A stretch of 64,000 nucleotides of DNA, from NCBI GenBank assembly GCA_028279305.1, contig JANQOA010000203.1:1-64000 (forward strand), written 5' to 3'. A program made the translations under genes and the position numbers. Source of the stretch: Pseudomonadales bacterium. Lineage in GTDB: Bacteria > Pseudomonadota > Gammaproteobacteria > Pseudomonadales > Azotimanducaceae. Within the stretch, counting starts at the first letter, position 1, and the number at the start of each line of letters is the position of its first letter. The notes below the pieces were generated by a model, which made no database searches, had not been told where the DNA came from, and was given only the letters and a program-made list of their open reading frames with translations. Below, one piece after another: positions 17,974 through 24,580 of this stretch.

Positions 17974-18447
17974 TCAGGCCTGCCCGCGGCTGCAATCCTC
18001 ACACAGGCAGTCAATCTCCAGTTGGTGGCTGACCAGTTGAAAGCCTGCTTCGTCAACGCTGCGTTGCAGCGCGTTGATGGTCGACTTATTTACACTGATT
18101 TCTTTTACCCGGTGACAGTCTCCGCAGATCAGGAACTGCGGCACGCCGTGTTCATGTTCACATGTGATATGCGCGCAGGCGACGTATTTGTTTGCCAGAT
18201 TAATTTTGTGAACAAGGTGTTGTTCCTGCAGAAAACCCAGGATCCGGTACACCGACATTGCCGGTAAGGGCTGCCCGTATTCGTTTTTGCAGAAGTCGAC
18301 AAGTTCGTAAGCTGACAAGGGTTTATCGGAGCGTAACAGGCCGGAAAGGACTCTTTTCCGCTTGTCGGTCAGGCGCACTCCCTGCTGCTTGCAACGCTGT
18401 TCCGCCTCATCGATGGTGCGCCTTACGAACGCGCCGGATTTTAACAT
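17974..18447 (-). CDS. zur: Fur-family regulator, Zur-like
   Basis: A 157-residue protein; the ATG at 18447 is chosen because the longer frame upstream looks random and Fur-family length is about 150. The winged-helix part includes R-L-T-D-K-R-K-R-V-L and M-S-V-Y-R-I-L-G-F-L-Q-E. The C-terminal half has C-A-H-I-T-C-E-H-E-H-G, C-G-D-C and C-L-C-E-D-C, the paired cysteines of the structural zinc site and extra histidines usual in Zur. It faces the receptor/chelatase operon end to end, 12 bases apart. That operon carries a GTTATAAC palindrome in its promoter, so Zur control is a reasonable inference. It may be cotranscribed with the TetR gene at 18485. Confidence 0.85.
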   Translation of the reverse strand: MLKSGAFVRRTIDEAEQRCKQQGVRLTDKRKRVLSGLLRSDKPLSAYELVDFCKNEYGQPLPAMSVYRILGFLQEQHLVHKINLANKYVACAHITCEHEHGVPQFLICGDCHRVKEISVNKSTINALQRSVDEAGFQLVSHQLEIDCLCEDCSRGQA

Positions 18448-18484
18448 AGCAAACGCCTTGGCCGCGGTAGGGAGGGTGCCGCAA

Positions 18485-19099
18485 TTATACCCGTTTCGAT
18501 CTGCTTTTTGGCGCCTTCTTGAAGAGATGAGCCAGCATTTCCTCAGCGCTGTCCACCACCTCCAGCAGAGACGCAACGTAGGCTTTTTCGTCGAACCGCC
18601 TTTTGCGCCAGCTATCTGCCACGTGGCTGTTACCGGCGAATAACATGCAGGCGATAAGCATAGGCCGGATATCCGAACCGGCGTCCACAGCCATGTCTTC
18701 CGCAATACCCTCAGCAATAATCTCCCGGTAACGGCTCAGCGCGTCCTGGGCTTCGGGGGTGAGAATCGGCAGGCTTTCAGTTGCGGCCATTGAATACTTA
18801 TGTTTGCTAAGGCGCTTGGCGTTAATCTCCACCCAGTTGCGCCATGCCGCAATGGCATTCTGTTCGCGCTGCAGAAAGTAGGCTTCGAATTGTTTTACGC
18901 TCTCCTGCCAGATACCGGCCACCAGATCCGCCTTGGTGGGAAAGTGGCGGATCAGTGTCTGCAGATGTAAACCGGCGCCTTCCGCGATGGCGGTTTGAGT
19001 TGTCGAATCGTAGCCCTCCGTATGGAACAGTTCCCATGCGGAGGCGAGTAAATTTTCGCGGGAAGCGGCTTTCCTTTCCCTGTGAGTGTTGGCGTTCAT
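18485..19099 (-). CDS. TetR-family transcriptional regulator
   Basis: A 204-residue protein with a TetR helix-turn-helix: N-L-L-A-S-A-W-E-L-F-H-T-E-G-Y, then T-T-Q-T-A-I-A, L-I-R-H-F-P-T-K in residues 15-60. The C terminus is very basic (K-K-A-P-K-S-R-S-K-R-V). It is divergent from the PhyH gene at 19313, with two AT-rich palindromes between them, and lies 37 bases upstream of the Zur-like gene on the same strand. Control of the PhyH/esterase genes is the likely role. Confidence 0.88.
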   Translation of the reverse strand: MNANTHRERKAASRENLLASAWELFHTEGYDSTTQTAIAEGAGLHLQTLIRHFPTKADLVAGIWQESVKQFEAYFLQREQNAIAAWRNWVEINAKRLSKHKYSMAATESLPILTPEAQDALSRYREIIAEGIAEDMAVDAGSDIRPMLIACMLFAGNSHVADSWRKRRFDEKAYVASLLEVVDSAEEMLAHLFKKAPKSRSKRV

Positions 19100-19224
19100 T
19101 TTTTTGTCCGCTGTTTAATCGGCTCGCAAGCGCGTTTCGATTATACGGTGATTGATCAGCAAAATAGTATAAATCTTTATATGGCCGGACTGGAGCAGGT
19201 TGAAATGCGTTTTGAATCAGTTGA

Positions 19225-19260
19225 AAAATATAATATTTTATATTAAATTTGATATCAAAT
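19225..19260. promoter_or_regulatory. Two AT-rich palindromes between the TetR and PhyH genes
   Basis: AAAATATAATATTTT (19225-19239, one central base) and the perfect 14-base ATTTGATATCAAAT (19247-19260) lie in the divergent spacer, the second ending 52 bases before the PhyH start. Either may be the operator of the TetR regulator at 18485-19099; AT-rich promoter sequence is the alternative. Confidence 0.45.
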
Positions 19261-19312
19261 ATTCCGCGTCAAAGTACAGCAGCCGCGTGGCTGGTATCCC
19301 CGGGAAAATTTG

Positions 19313-20281
19313 ATGAACGCCAACCAGCACCATGTACACAACATAAGTACGTCCGTCAGAAACCTCGGGCTCGAAGCATTTGTGCTGCAGCTTGAATTGG
19401 ACGGGCTTGCCATTGTTCCCCCGCAGGTGACCGGTGTTTGTATGGATGTTATCGACACGGCGGTGCAGTTGCTGCTGGCGGACGCTGAAAACATCACCGG
19501 CAGCACCTTTGATCTGCAAACCGGGCCGGCGCAGGAGTTGGAATGGCCGGCACCGCCGTTTGGACTGCATCTGGGGGATCTTGAAGCGGCTGGAGAGGTT
19601 GGTGAAGTGACTCAGTTCCAGCTGCAGTCGCTGGCCAGCCGTCACAGGGTGTTCAGGGATCTGATCATTAACCCCGTCGCTCTGGCCCTGGTGGAACACA
19701 CCATGGCCACCCAGCCCAGGTTGAGCAGTAGTAACGCATTCGTAAAGTGGCAGGGCGCTTTTGGCTACGGCAGGAATCTGGGATTGCACAGTGACCAGCT
19801 GCATGTGCCCATGCCCTGGGGTCCAACCGCCTTCAACACTAACGCAACCTGGTGTCTGACAGACTATGCAAAAGAGGACGGGGCTCTGGCGTTTGTGCCG
19901 GGTTCACACCGTGAATTCGGCAGGCCGCCGGCAGACGCCCACCGTAGAGCCATTGCCGCGGAAGCACCCAGGGGCTCTCTCATTGTATTCCACGGCGCTA
20001 CCTGGCACGGGGCCTTTCACCGTGAAAACCCGGGTATGCGGCTGACGTTGTCTAACTATTATCACCACCCGTGCATCCAGCCCCAGGAAGATATCCGCCA
20101 TGGGTTCGACTCCGGGCTGGCTGATGACTGTGACGACCCGGAACTTCTGAAACAGGTTCTGGGCCTGAACAGTTTGTCTCCGTACGCCACCACGGACAAC
20201 ACAGAGCGGGTGAAGTACGGCATGGGCTGGTTTCCTCATACCAAGGGCAAGCCGGCCCACAGGATTAAACCGCTAACATGA
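19313..20281 (+). CDS. Phytanoyl-CoA dioxygenase (PhyH) family protein
   Basis: A 322-residue protein from ATG 19313 (a TTG lies just before it). The fold signature of Fe(II)/2-oxoglutarate oxygenases is present: L-H-S-D-Q-L-H provides the H-x-D iron ligands near residue 160, F-V-P-G-S-H-R is the usual loop, and H-G-A-T-W-H-G-A carries the distal histidine, followed by R-L-T-L-S-N-Y for 2-oxoglutarate. Such enzymes hydroxylate small organic substrates. The stop codon overlaps an ATG (ATGA at 20278) that opens a signal-peptide-like reading frame leading to the esterase, so the genes form one operon. Confidence 0.88.
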   Translation: MNANQHHVHNISTSVRNLGLEAFVLQLELDGLAIVPPQVTGVCMDVIDTAVQLLLADAENITGSTFDLQTGPAQELEWPAPPFGLHLGDLEAAGEVGEVTQFQLQSLASRHRVFRDLIINPVALALVEHTMATQPRLSSSNAFVKWQGAFGYGRNLGLHSDQLHVPMPWGPTAFNTNATWCLTDYAKEDGALAFVPGSHREFGRPPADAHRRAIAAEAPRGSLIVFHGATWHGAFHRENPGMRLTLSNYYHHPCIQPQEDIRHGFDSGLADDCDDPELLKQVLGLNSLSPYATTDNTERVKYGMGWFPHTKGKPAHRIKPLT

Positions 20282-20376
20282 AGACATCATACCGCGACAT
20301 CTGTGTCACGTTGATTGTTATGTCAGTGATAACAATGCCGCCGGCGGCGCGCTCGGCCCTGGGTACAAGTCTCTGA
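20278..20376 (+). CDS. Short signal-peptide-like reading frame, possibly the frameshifted N terminus of the esterase
   Basis: Starting at an ATG that overlaps the PhyH stop, 32 codons encode MKTSYRDICV followed by a hydrophobic core (T-L-I-V-M-S-V-I-T-M-P-P) and A-R-S-A, a good Sec signal peptide with a cleavage-like end. It stops at TGA, which overlaps the ATG of the esterase (TGATG). A change of one base would join it to the esterase and give an exported enzyme. Either the gene is frameshifted (mutation or sequencing error) or this is a coupled leader. Confidence 0.5.
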   Translation: MKTSYRDICVTLIVMSVITMPPAARSALGTSL

Positions 20377-21926
20377 TGAACGAAGTAACGGTTGCACAGG
20401 GCGCCCTGGCCGGAACCCTGGCTGATGGTGTGCACGCCTTTAAGGGCATTCCCTATGCGGCACCGGTGGCGGGGGAGAACCGCTGGCTGCCTCCGCAGCC
20501 GCCGGATGCCTGGTCCGGGGTGCGTGATGCAAGGCGCTGCGGCAATATCTGTACCCAGGAGCCGCCGCCCAACAAATGGCTGGCGGGCCGCGCAGGTAAA
20601 GTGTTTATGGAAACCTTGTGGGTGACCGAGCCCCACGGTGACGATTGCCTGAACCTTAATATCTGGACGCCAAGCCTTGATCCGGATGCAAAGTTGCCCG
20701 TCATGTTCTGGATTCACGGCGGCGCTTTCACCACCGGCTCGGGATCGTTGCCGATTTACGATGGCGGCAATCTGGCTAAAAAAGGCGTTGTGGTGGTATC
20801 GATCAACTACCGGCTCGGCTTGATGGGCTCGTTTGTTGCCCCGGGTATGTTTGAAGATGATTTTTGCGGGCCGAACCGCGGTTTTCTCGACCAGGCGGCT
20901 GCTCTGCGCTGGGTGCAGGAAAACATCCGTGCTTTCGGGGGTGATCCCGGCAATGTGACCATTTTTGGTGAAAGCGCCGGCGGCCAGAGCATAGCCGTGC
21001 TGCTGGCCAGCCCGGCTACAAAGGGCCTGTTCACCCGGGCCATCGCCCAGAGCGGAACCCCGGAAATCGGCTCACCTGTTGCTGATCACCGGCAGTTTGC
21101 TGTGGATCTGTTACGGGCGATGGGCATTGCACCCGGCGACCGGGCGGCGTTGTCCGCCCTGTCAGGCAAAGACACGGCGCAGGCGATGCGTACAGCCAGG
21201 AAGATGCTCGCCAAAGGTGATGAAAGCAAATACGGCAAGCTGATGAATAACGGCAACATCGGCTGTGTTTACGGTGACGTTTTTATGCCCCACAGCATCC
21301 TTGATTCCCTGCAGCAGGGTACGGCCAAAGATATTGACCTGATGATTGGTACGGTGCGCGAGGACGGCCGGCTGTTTCCCCTGGTCATGCCGGGTCCGGA
21401 GTCGTTTGCCGCGTGGCTTTGCATGGGTTATTTCAAAGGCCTGATGTTGCCGCGCAATAAGCCCGATCAGGTTTTTGCCGGTTATCGGAATGTAATACCG
21501 GGTGCCGCCAAATCCGCGGTCCGCAGCCAGATCATCACCGACTGCATGTTCCGCCGCGGCTCCGTCAGGGCGGCGGAGTTGCATGCGCAATCCAGCGGCG
21601 GGCGGACCTACCTGTACCAGTTCAACTGGGCTTCTCCGGTATACGGCGGCGCCATTGGTGCCATGCACGGGATAGACGTGCCTTTTGTCAATCAGAATCT
21701 CGAAGCGTTTGCCCGTTTGTTGGGAGACATAGAGGCACTGCGGGAACTGGCTGATACGGTCAGCGATGCGTGGGTGAATTTTGCCAGGGGCGGAATTCCA
21801 GTCGCGGTTGGCATGCCGGAATGGCAGCCGTTTGATGCAGAGCAGCGCGCGACGATGGTCTTTGATACCCGTATCGAACTGCAGCACGATGTTGACCGGG
21901 CCATGCGTGAGATCTGGTACGGGTAG
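20376..21926 (+). CDS. Type-B carboxylesterase
   Basis: A 516-residue alpha/beta hydrolase. The start region V-T-V-A-Q-G-A-L-A-G and F-K-G-I-P-Y-A-A-P-V is the usual beginning of mature type-B esterases. E-D-C-L-N-L-N-I-like text is present as D-D-C-L-N-L-N-I-W, the oxyanion hole is I-H-G-G-A-F, and the nucleophile serine is in F-G-E-S-A-G-G near residue 200. The catalytic histidine is probably in A-M-H-G-I-D-V-P-F. The reaction is hydrolysis of carboxylic esters. As written it has no signal peptide, but one lies just upstream in another frame. It follows the PhyH gene in an apparent operon and meets the HxlR gene tail to tail. Confidence 0.92.
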   Translation: MNEVTVAQGALAGTLADGVHAFKGIPYAAPVAGENRWLPPQPPDAWSGVRDARRCGNICTQEPPPNKWLAGRAGKVFMETLWVTEPHGDDCLNLNIWTPSLDPDAKLPVMFWIHGGAFTTGSGSLPIYDGGNLAKKGVVVVSINYRLGLMGSFVAPGMFEDDFCGPNRGFLDQAAALRWVQENIRAFGGDPGNVTIFGESAGGQSIAVLLASPATKGLFTRAIAQSGTPEIGSPVADHRQFAVDLLRAMGIAPGDRAALSALSGKDTAQAMRTARKMLAKGDESKYGKLMNNGNIGCVYGDVFMPHSILDSLQQGTAKDIDLMIGTVREDGRLFPLVMPGPESFAAWLCMGYFKGLMLPRNKPDQVFAGYRNVIPGAAKSAVRSQIITDCMFRRGSVRAAELHAQSSGGRTYLYQFNWASPVYGGAIGAMHGIDVPFVNQNLEAFARLLGDIEALRELADTVSDAWVNFARGGIPVAVGMPEWQPFDAEQRATMVFDTRIELQHDVDRAMREIWYG

Positions 21927-21927
21927 C

Positions 21928-22401
21928 CTATTTTGAACTTGGCTTAAGCGGCGGATCGCCGCCGGGCCCCACTTCCGCGGTGAGTTCGCCGGGCTGCAGC
22001 GATCTGCCGTCCTCGGTTACCGCGTGCATGGGCTGGATCGGAATCCCGGTTGCCCGTTCCTTAAAGATCAATCTGACACCGTCCGGGTTCGGCCGGTACT
22101 TGTCACCCCAGTGAGTAATGGCCAGCAGTACGGGTTCCAGATCGCGGCCGGCCTGGGTCAGCACATACTCGGGGTGATTTGTTTCCACCGCGGTGCGTTT
22201 CTCCATCAACCCTTCGTTTACCAGCGTGTTCAGACGGGTGGTAAGGATATTTCTCGCAATCCCCAGGCTGCGTTCGAACTGCACAAAGCGTTTTGCGCCG
22301 AATAAGGCGTCGCGAATAATCAGCAGCGCCCACCGTTCACCCAGGACATTCAGCGATTGAGCCACTGAACAATTCAGGTGTTCATAAGATCTCTGTTTCA
22401 T
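21928..22401 (-). CDS. HxlR-family winged-helix regulator
   Basis: Start ATG 22401 gives MKQRSYEHLNC, the typical HxlR beginning with its conserved cysteine; an in-frame ATG at 22410 adds three residues. The family signature is complete: L-N-V-L-G-E-R-W-A-L-L-I-I-R-D, R-F-V-Q-F-E-R-S-L-G-I-A-R-N-I-L-T-T-R-L, and E-Y-V-L-T-Q-A-G-R-D-L. About 157 residues. These factors often sense reactive small molecules through the N-terminal cysteine. It is divergent from the tautomerase-like genes at 22506 and 22836 and has a TGTTGC palindrome in the spacer, so it likely controls both directions. Confidence 0.9.
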   Translation of the reverse strand: MKQRSYEHLNCSVAQSLNVLGERWALLIIRDALFGAKRFVQFERSLGIARNILTTRLNTLVNEGLMEKRTAVETNHPEYVLTQAGRDLEPVLLAITHWGDKYRPNPDGVRLIFKERATGIPIQPMHAVTEDGRSLQPGELTAEVGPGGDPPLKPSSK

Positions 22402-22437
22402 GCACGCCATTGTACCAGTTTCTAAAGAAAACAATAT

Positions 22438-22454
22438 TGTTGCAATAAGCAACA
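22438..22454. promoter_or_regulatory. Palindromic operator between HxlR and tautomerase genes
   Basis: TGTTGC AATAA GCAACA forms a 17-base inverted repeat with 6-base arms, placed 37 bases from the HxlR start and 51 bases from the gene at 22506. A further GCAACA half-site follows at about 22470. A natural binding site for the HxlR dimer. Confidence 0.6.
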
Positions 22455-22505
22455 TATTAGTTTTAAAATGCAACACCACCTCAACATAGGAGCAACGGCC
22501 CAATC

Positions 22506-22826
22506 ATGATCAACTGTTTGTGTGTCATTCAGGAGGGTCAGGTTGCTGACCTGAAACGCGGGGAACTTGGCACTGCGCTGGAAGCTTATGCGCAGGAGTT
22601 TCTTGCTGATTCGGTTCAGCTGAACTGGCTGCCGGTACCCGGGGGCTGCGGCTTTACAGCCGGTGAGCCCTCCACCTCATCTGTTGTGTCTTTAACCGCA
22701 ACGCAACAGTTAACCCAGGAACGCAGGGAGCAACTGCTGCGTGAACTTGTTGCCCTGTGGACCCGTCACACCGGCTGCAGCGTTGACGAAGTTGTTGCGG
22801 TAGTAGCCGACCCGGCCGTGCACTAG
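22506..22826 (+). CDS. Tautomerase/MIF-fold-like small protein lacking Pro-1
   Basis: A 106-residue protein. Its second half (L-T-Q-E-R-R-E-Q-L-L-R-E-L-V-A-L-W-T-R-H-T-G-C) resembles the helix-and-strand unit of tautomerase-superfamily proteins, ending V-A-V-V-A-D-P. The N terminus reads M-I-N, so the catalytic Pro-1 of the family is absent. It lies 9 bases before a second tautomerase-type gene that does have Pro-1, and both are divergent from HxlR. It may be a non-catalytic partner or use other residues. Confidence 0.5.
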   Translation: MINCLCVIQEGQVADLKRGELGTALEAYAQEFLADSVQLNWLPVPGGCGFTAGEPSTSSVVSLTATQQLTQERREQLLRELVALWTRHTGCSVDEVVAVVADPAVH

Positions 22827-22835
22827 GAGATTTTT

Positions 22836-23246
22836 ATGCCACTGTATATCTGTAACAGCAAAAAAGACGTCATCGACAGCAAGGCCAGACAGGCGATTGC
22901 CAGGGATATCACCCGTATCCATTGTGCGGTTACCGGGGCACCTGAAAGCTTTGTGCACGCGGTGTTTTTCGAGGAAGCGCCGCAGTTCCCGCTGGACGAC
23001 AAAACCCTGTATGTCATGGGCACAATCCGCAAGGGGCGCAGTGACACACAGCAGCAGGAAATTGCCCAGGCAATCAGGGCGTCGCTGGCGCAACAGGGCG
23101 GGGTGGGGCTTGAACACACTGAAGCCCGGATTCGCGAAACTCCCGCCAGCTGGGTGCTGGAAGGTGGTGAAATCATGCCTGAGCCGGGTGAAGAAGAAGC
23201 CTGGTTTGCAGCGCAGGCAGCCAGGCGGCAGACAGCGGACGCTTAG
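22836..23246 (+). CDS. Tautomerase-superfamily protein (cis-CaaD-like)
   Basis: A 136-residue protein beginning M-P-L-Y-I-C, so removal of Met would expose the catalytic Pro-1. The family features K-A-R-Q-A-I-A-R-D-I-T-R-I-H-C-A-V-T-G-A-P and F-V-H-A-V-F-F-E-E follow in the order expected for longer members (cis-CaaD / putative oxalocrotonate tautomerase). Such enzymes tautomerise keto-enol pairs or act on halogenated acrylates; the specific substrate is open. GGAGATTTTT lies upstream of the start. It is followed directly by a DUF4345-type membrane gene. Confidence 0.8.
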   Translation: MPLYICNSKKDVIDSKARQAIARDITRIHCAVTGAPESFVHAVFFEEAPQFPLDDKTLYVMGTIRKGRSDTQQQEIAQAIRASLAQQGGVGLEHTEARIRETPASWVLEGGEIMPEPGEEEAWFAAQAARRQTADA

Positions 23247-23248
23247 GC

Positions 23249-23683
23249 ATGCAGACAACCATACTGCGCGGATTGCTGCTGTTTACCGGCGTTACGCTGA
23301 CGTTGATTGGCTTGGCATACTGTATTGACCCCAATCTGCTGCTGGCCAGGTACGAACTCGGTGTTACCGGTGTCTCGGACGACAACATGTACCGCGGCGC
23401 TTACGGCGGGTTGTTTCTAAGCTTCGGCATGGCCATCGGGTATGGCTTTTTTGCACCGGCATTCAGACGCACCTCCGCCGTAATTGCGCTGCTGTTTATG
23501 GGCGGATTTGCTATCGGCCGGATCTCGAGTATTGCCGCAGCGGGCATACCGCACGAGCAGATTGTTGGCCTGCTTGTGTTCGAAATTGTCAGCGTCGCTG
23601 TGTTTGCGTGGCTGTTGATGTTTTCAGGACAAAAGGCCGGCGGAGGGGCCGCCGGCAGCTTTATCAACAAACCCGGTATTTGA
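23249..23683 (+). CDS. DUF4345-like four-helix membrane protein
   Basis: A 144-residue protein with four hydrophobic segments (about residues 5-25, 47-68, 75-95, 104-125). The sequence D-N-M-Y-R-G-A-Y-G-G-L-F-L-S-F-G and the R-R-T-S-A-V-I-A-L-L-F-M-G-G-F-A-I-G-R pattern match DUF4345 proteins. Function unknown. It starts 2 bases after the tautomerase stop, so it is the last gene of that operon. Confidence 0.75.
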   Translation: MQTTILRGLLLFTGVTLTLIGLAYCIDPNLLLARYELGVTGVSDDNMYRGAYGGLFLSFGMAIGYGFFAPAFRRTSAVIALLFMGGFAIGRISSIAAAGIPHEQIVGLLVFEIVSVAVFAWLLMFSGQKAGGGAAGSFINKPGI

Positions 23684-23768
23684 GGCCAAGGATACGTAAA
23701 CGCGGCGTAACAATAAAATAGTAGATTTGCTACCATTTGTTTGCAAAATCATCAGATTGGTAGACCGC

Positions 23769-24407
23769 ATGTCGAAAAGCAAAGCCTGGCAGGAAGCGCC
23801 GGAGGCCGCGTTCAAGAAGCCATCCCAGGAGCAACGCAAAGACGCGTTGCTTCGCCTGGCCACCCAGATGTTCAACCAGCGCGGCATCGGAGGTACCAAA
23901 CTCGACGATCTCGCGGATGGGTTGGGCATTCGTAAAGCGTCCCTGTACAACTACGTCAAAAGCAAAAATGACCTGATATACCAGTGTTTGATGCGTACGG
24001 TAGATATTCGGTGCCGGATTATGGACCAGGCACTGCTGCATGACGGCAATGCGATTGCCCAGTTGCAGGTCTATCTGGAAGCAATGATTGAGTTTTTATG
24101 GGGGGCGGAACGTCTGTTCCCCATTATGGTTTTTTACGAGTATGTCGACGACTTCCTGGAGTCCAACGAAGGCAAAAAGGCGCTCAAGGTAGTTAACAGG
24201 GAACTGGACCGTCTGGTTGCTCTGTTCGAGAAAGGGCAGGCGGACGGCAGCATGAGAGCGGGTGACGTTTCAGTTTTGATTCACGCCTTTGAGTCGCCGC
24301 TATTCTGTTTTTCCCGCTGGTACCGTGCGGAAGAGCATCCGCCGGGCCGTCAGATCCACATGACCCTTGCAGATTTCACAGTAGAAGGTCTGCGCGCCCG
24401 CCACTGA
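23769..24407 (+). CDS. TetR-family transcriptional regulator
   Basis: Start ATG 23769 (MSKSKAWQEA) gives 212 residues; an earlier TTG exists but is not needed. The helix-turn-helix reads A-L-L-R-L-A-T-Q-M-F-N-Q-R-G-I, T-K-L-D-D-L-A-D-G-L-G-I, A-S-L-Y-N-Y-V-K-S-K. Its own upstream region carries CTACCA and, 23 bases later, TGGTAG; the same half-sites form the palindrome at 24476-24489 in the promoter of the next gene, a TonB receptor. It therefore likely represses both itself and the receptor. Confidence 0.9.
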   Translation: MSKSKAWQEAPEAAFKKPSQEQRKDALLRLATQMFNQRGIGGTKLDDLADGLGIRKASLYNYVKSKNDLIYQCLMRTVDIRCRIMDQALLHDGNAIAQLQVYLEAMIEFLWGAERLFPIMVFYEYVDDFLESNEGKKALKVVNRELDRLVALFEKGQADGSMRAGDVSVLIHAFESPLFCFSRWYRAEEHPPGRQIHMTLADFTVEGLRARH

Positions 24408-24447
24408 TTTCAGCAGCCAACCCGGATTAGTTGAAGCGTTCAGCGTC

Positions 24448-24489
24448 TTGACTCTGACGTAATTTGGCTTATAAACTACCAAATGGTAG
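24448..24489 (+). promoter_or_regulatory. Promoter and palindromic operator of the 24581 receptor gene
   Basis: TTGACT (24448-24453), a 16-base spacer and TATAAA (24470-24475) form a good sigma-70 promoter. The palindrome CTACCA AA TGGTAG (24476-24489) follows at once and would cover the start of transcription. The same half-sites flank the start of the TetR gene at 23769. Confidence 0.72.
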
Positions 24490-24580
24490 TAATAAGACCG
24501 TATAGACGTAATACATCAAGGCGTTCGCAGATACCCGGCTTTCTCTGAACCTGAATCTGCTGAGTCGTGGGGAGGTTTCG

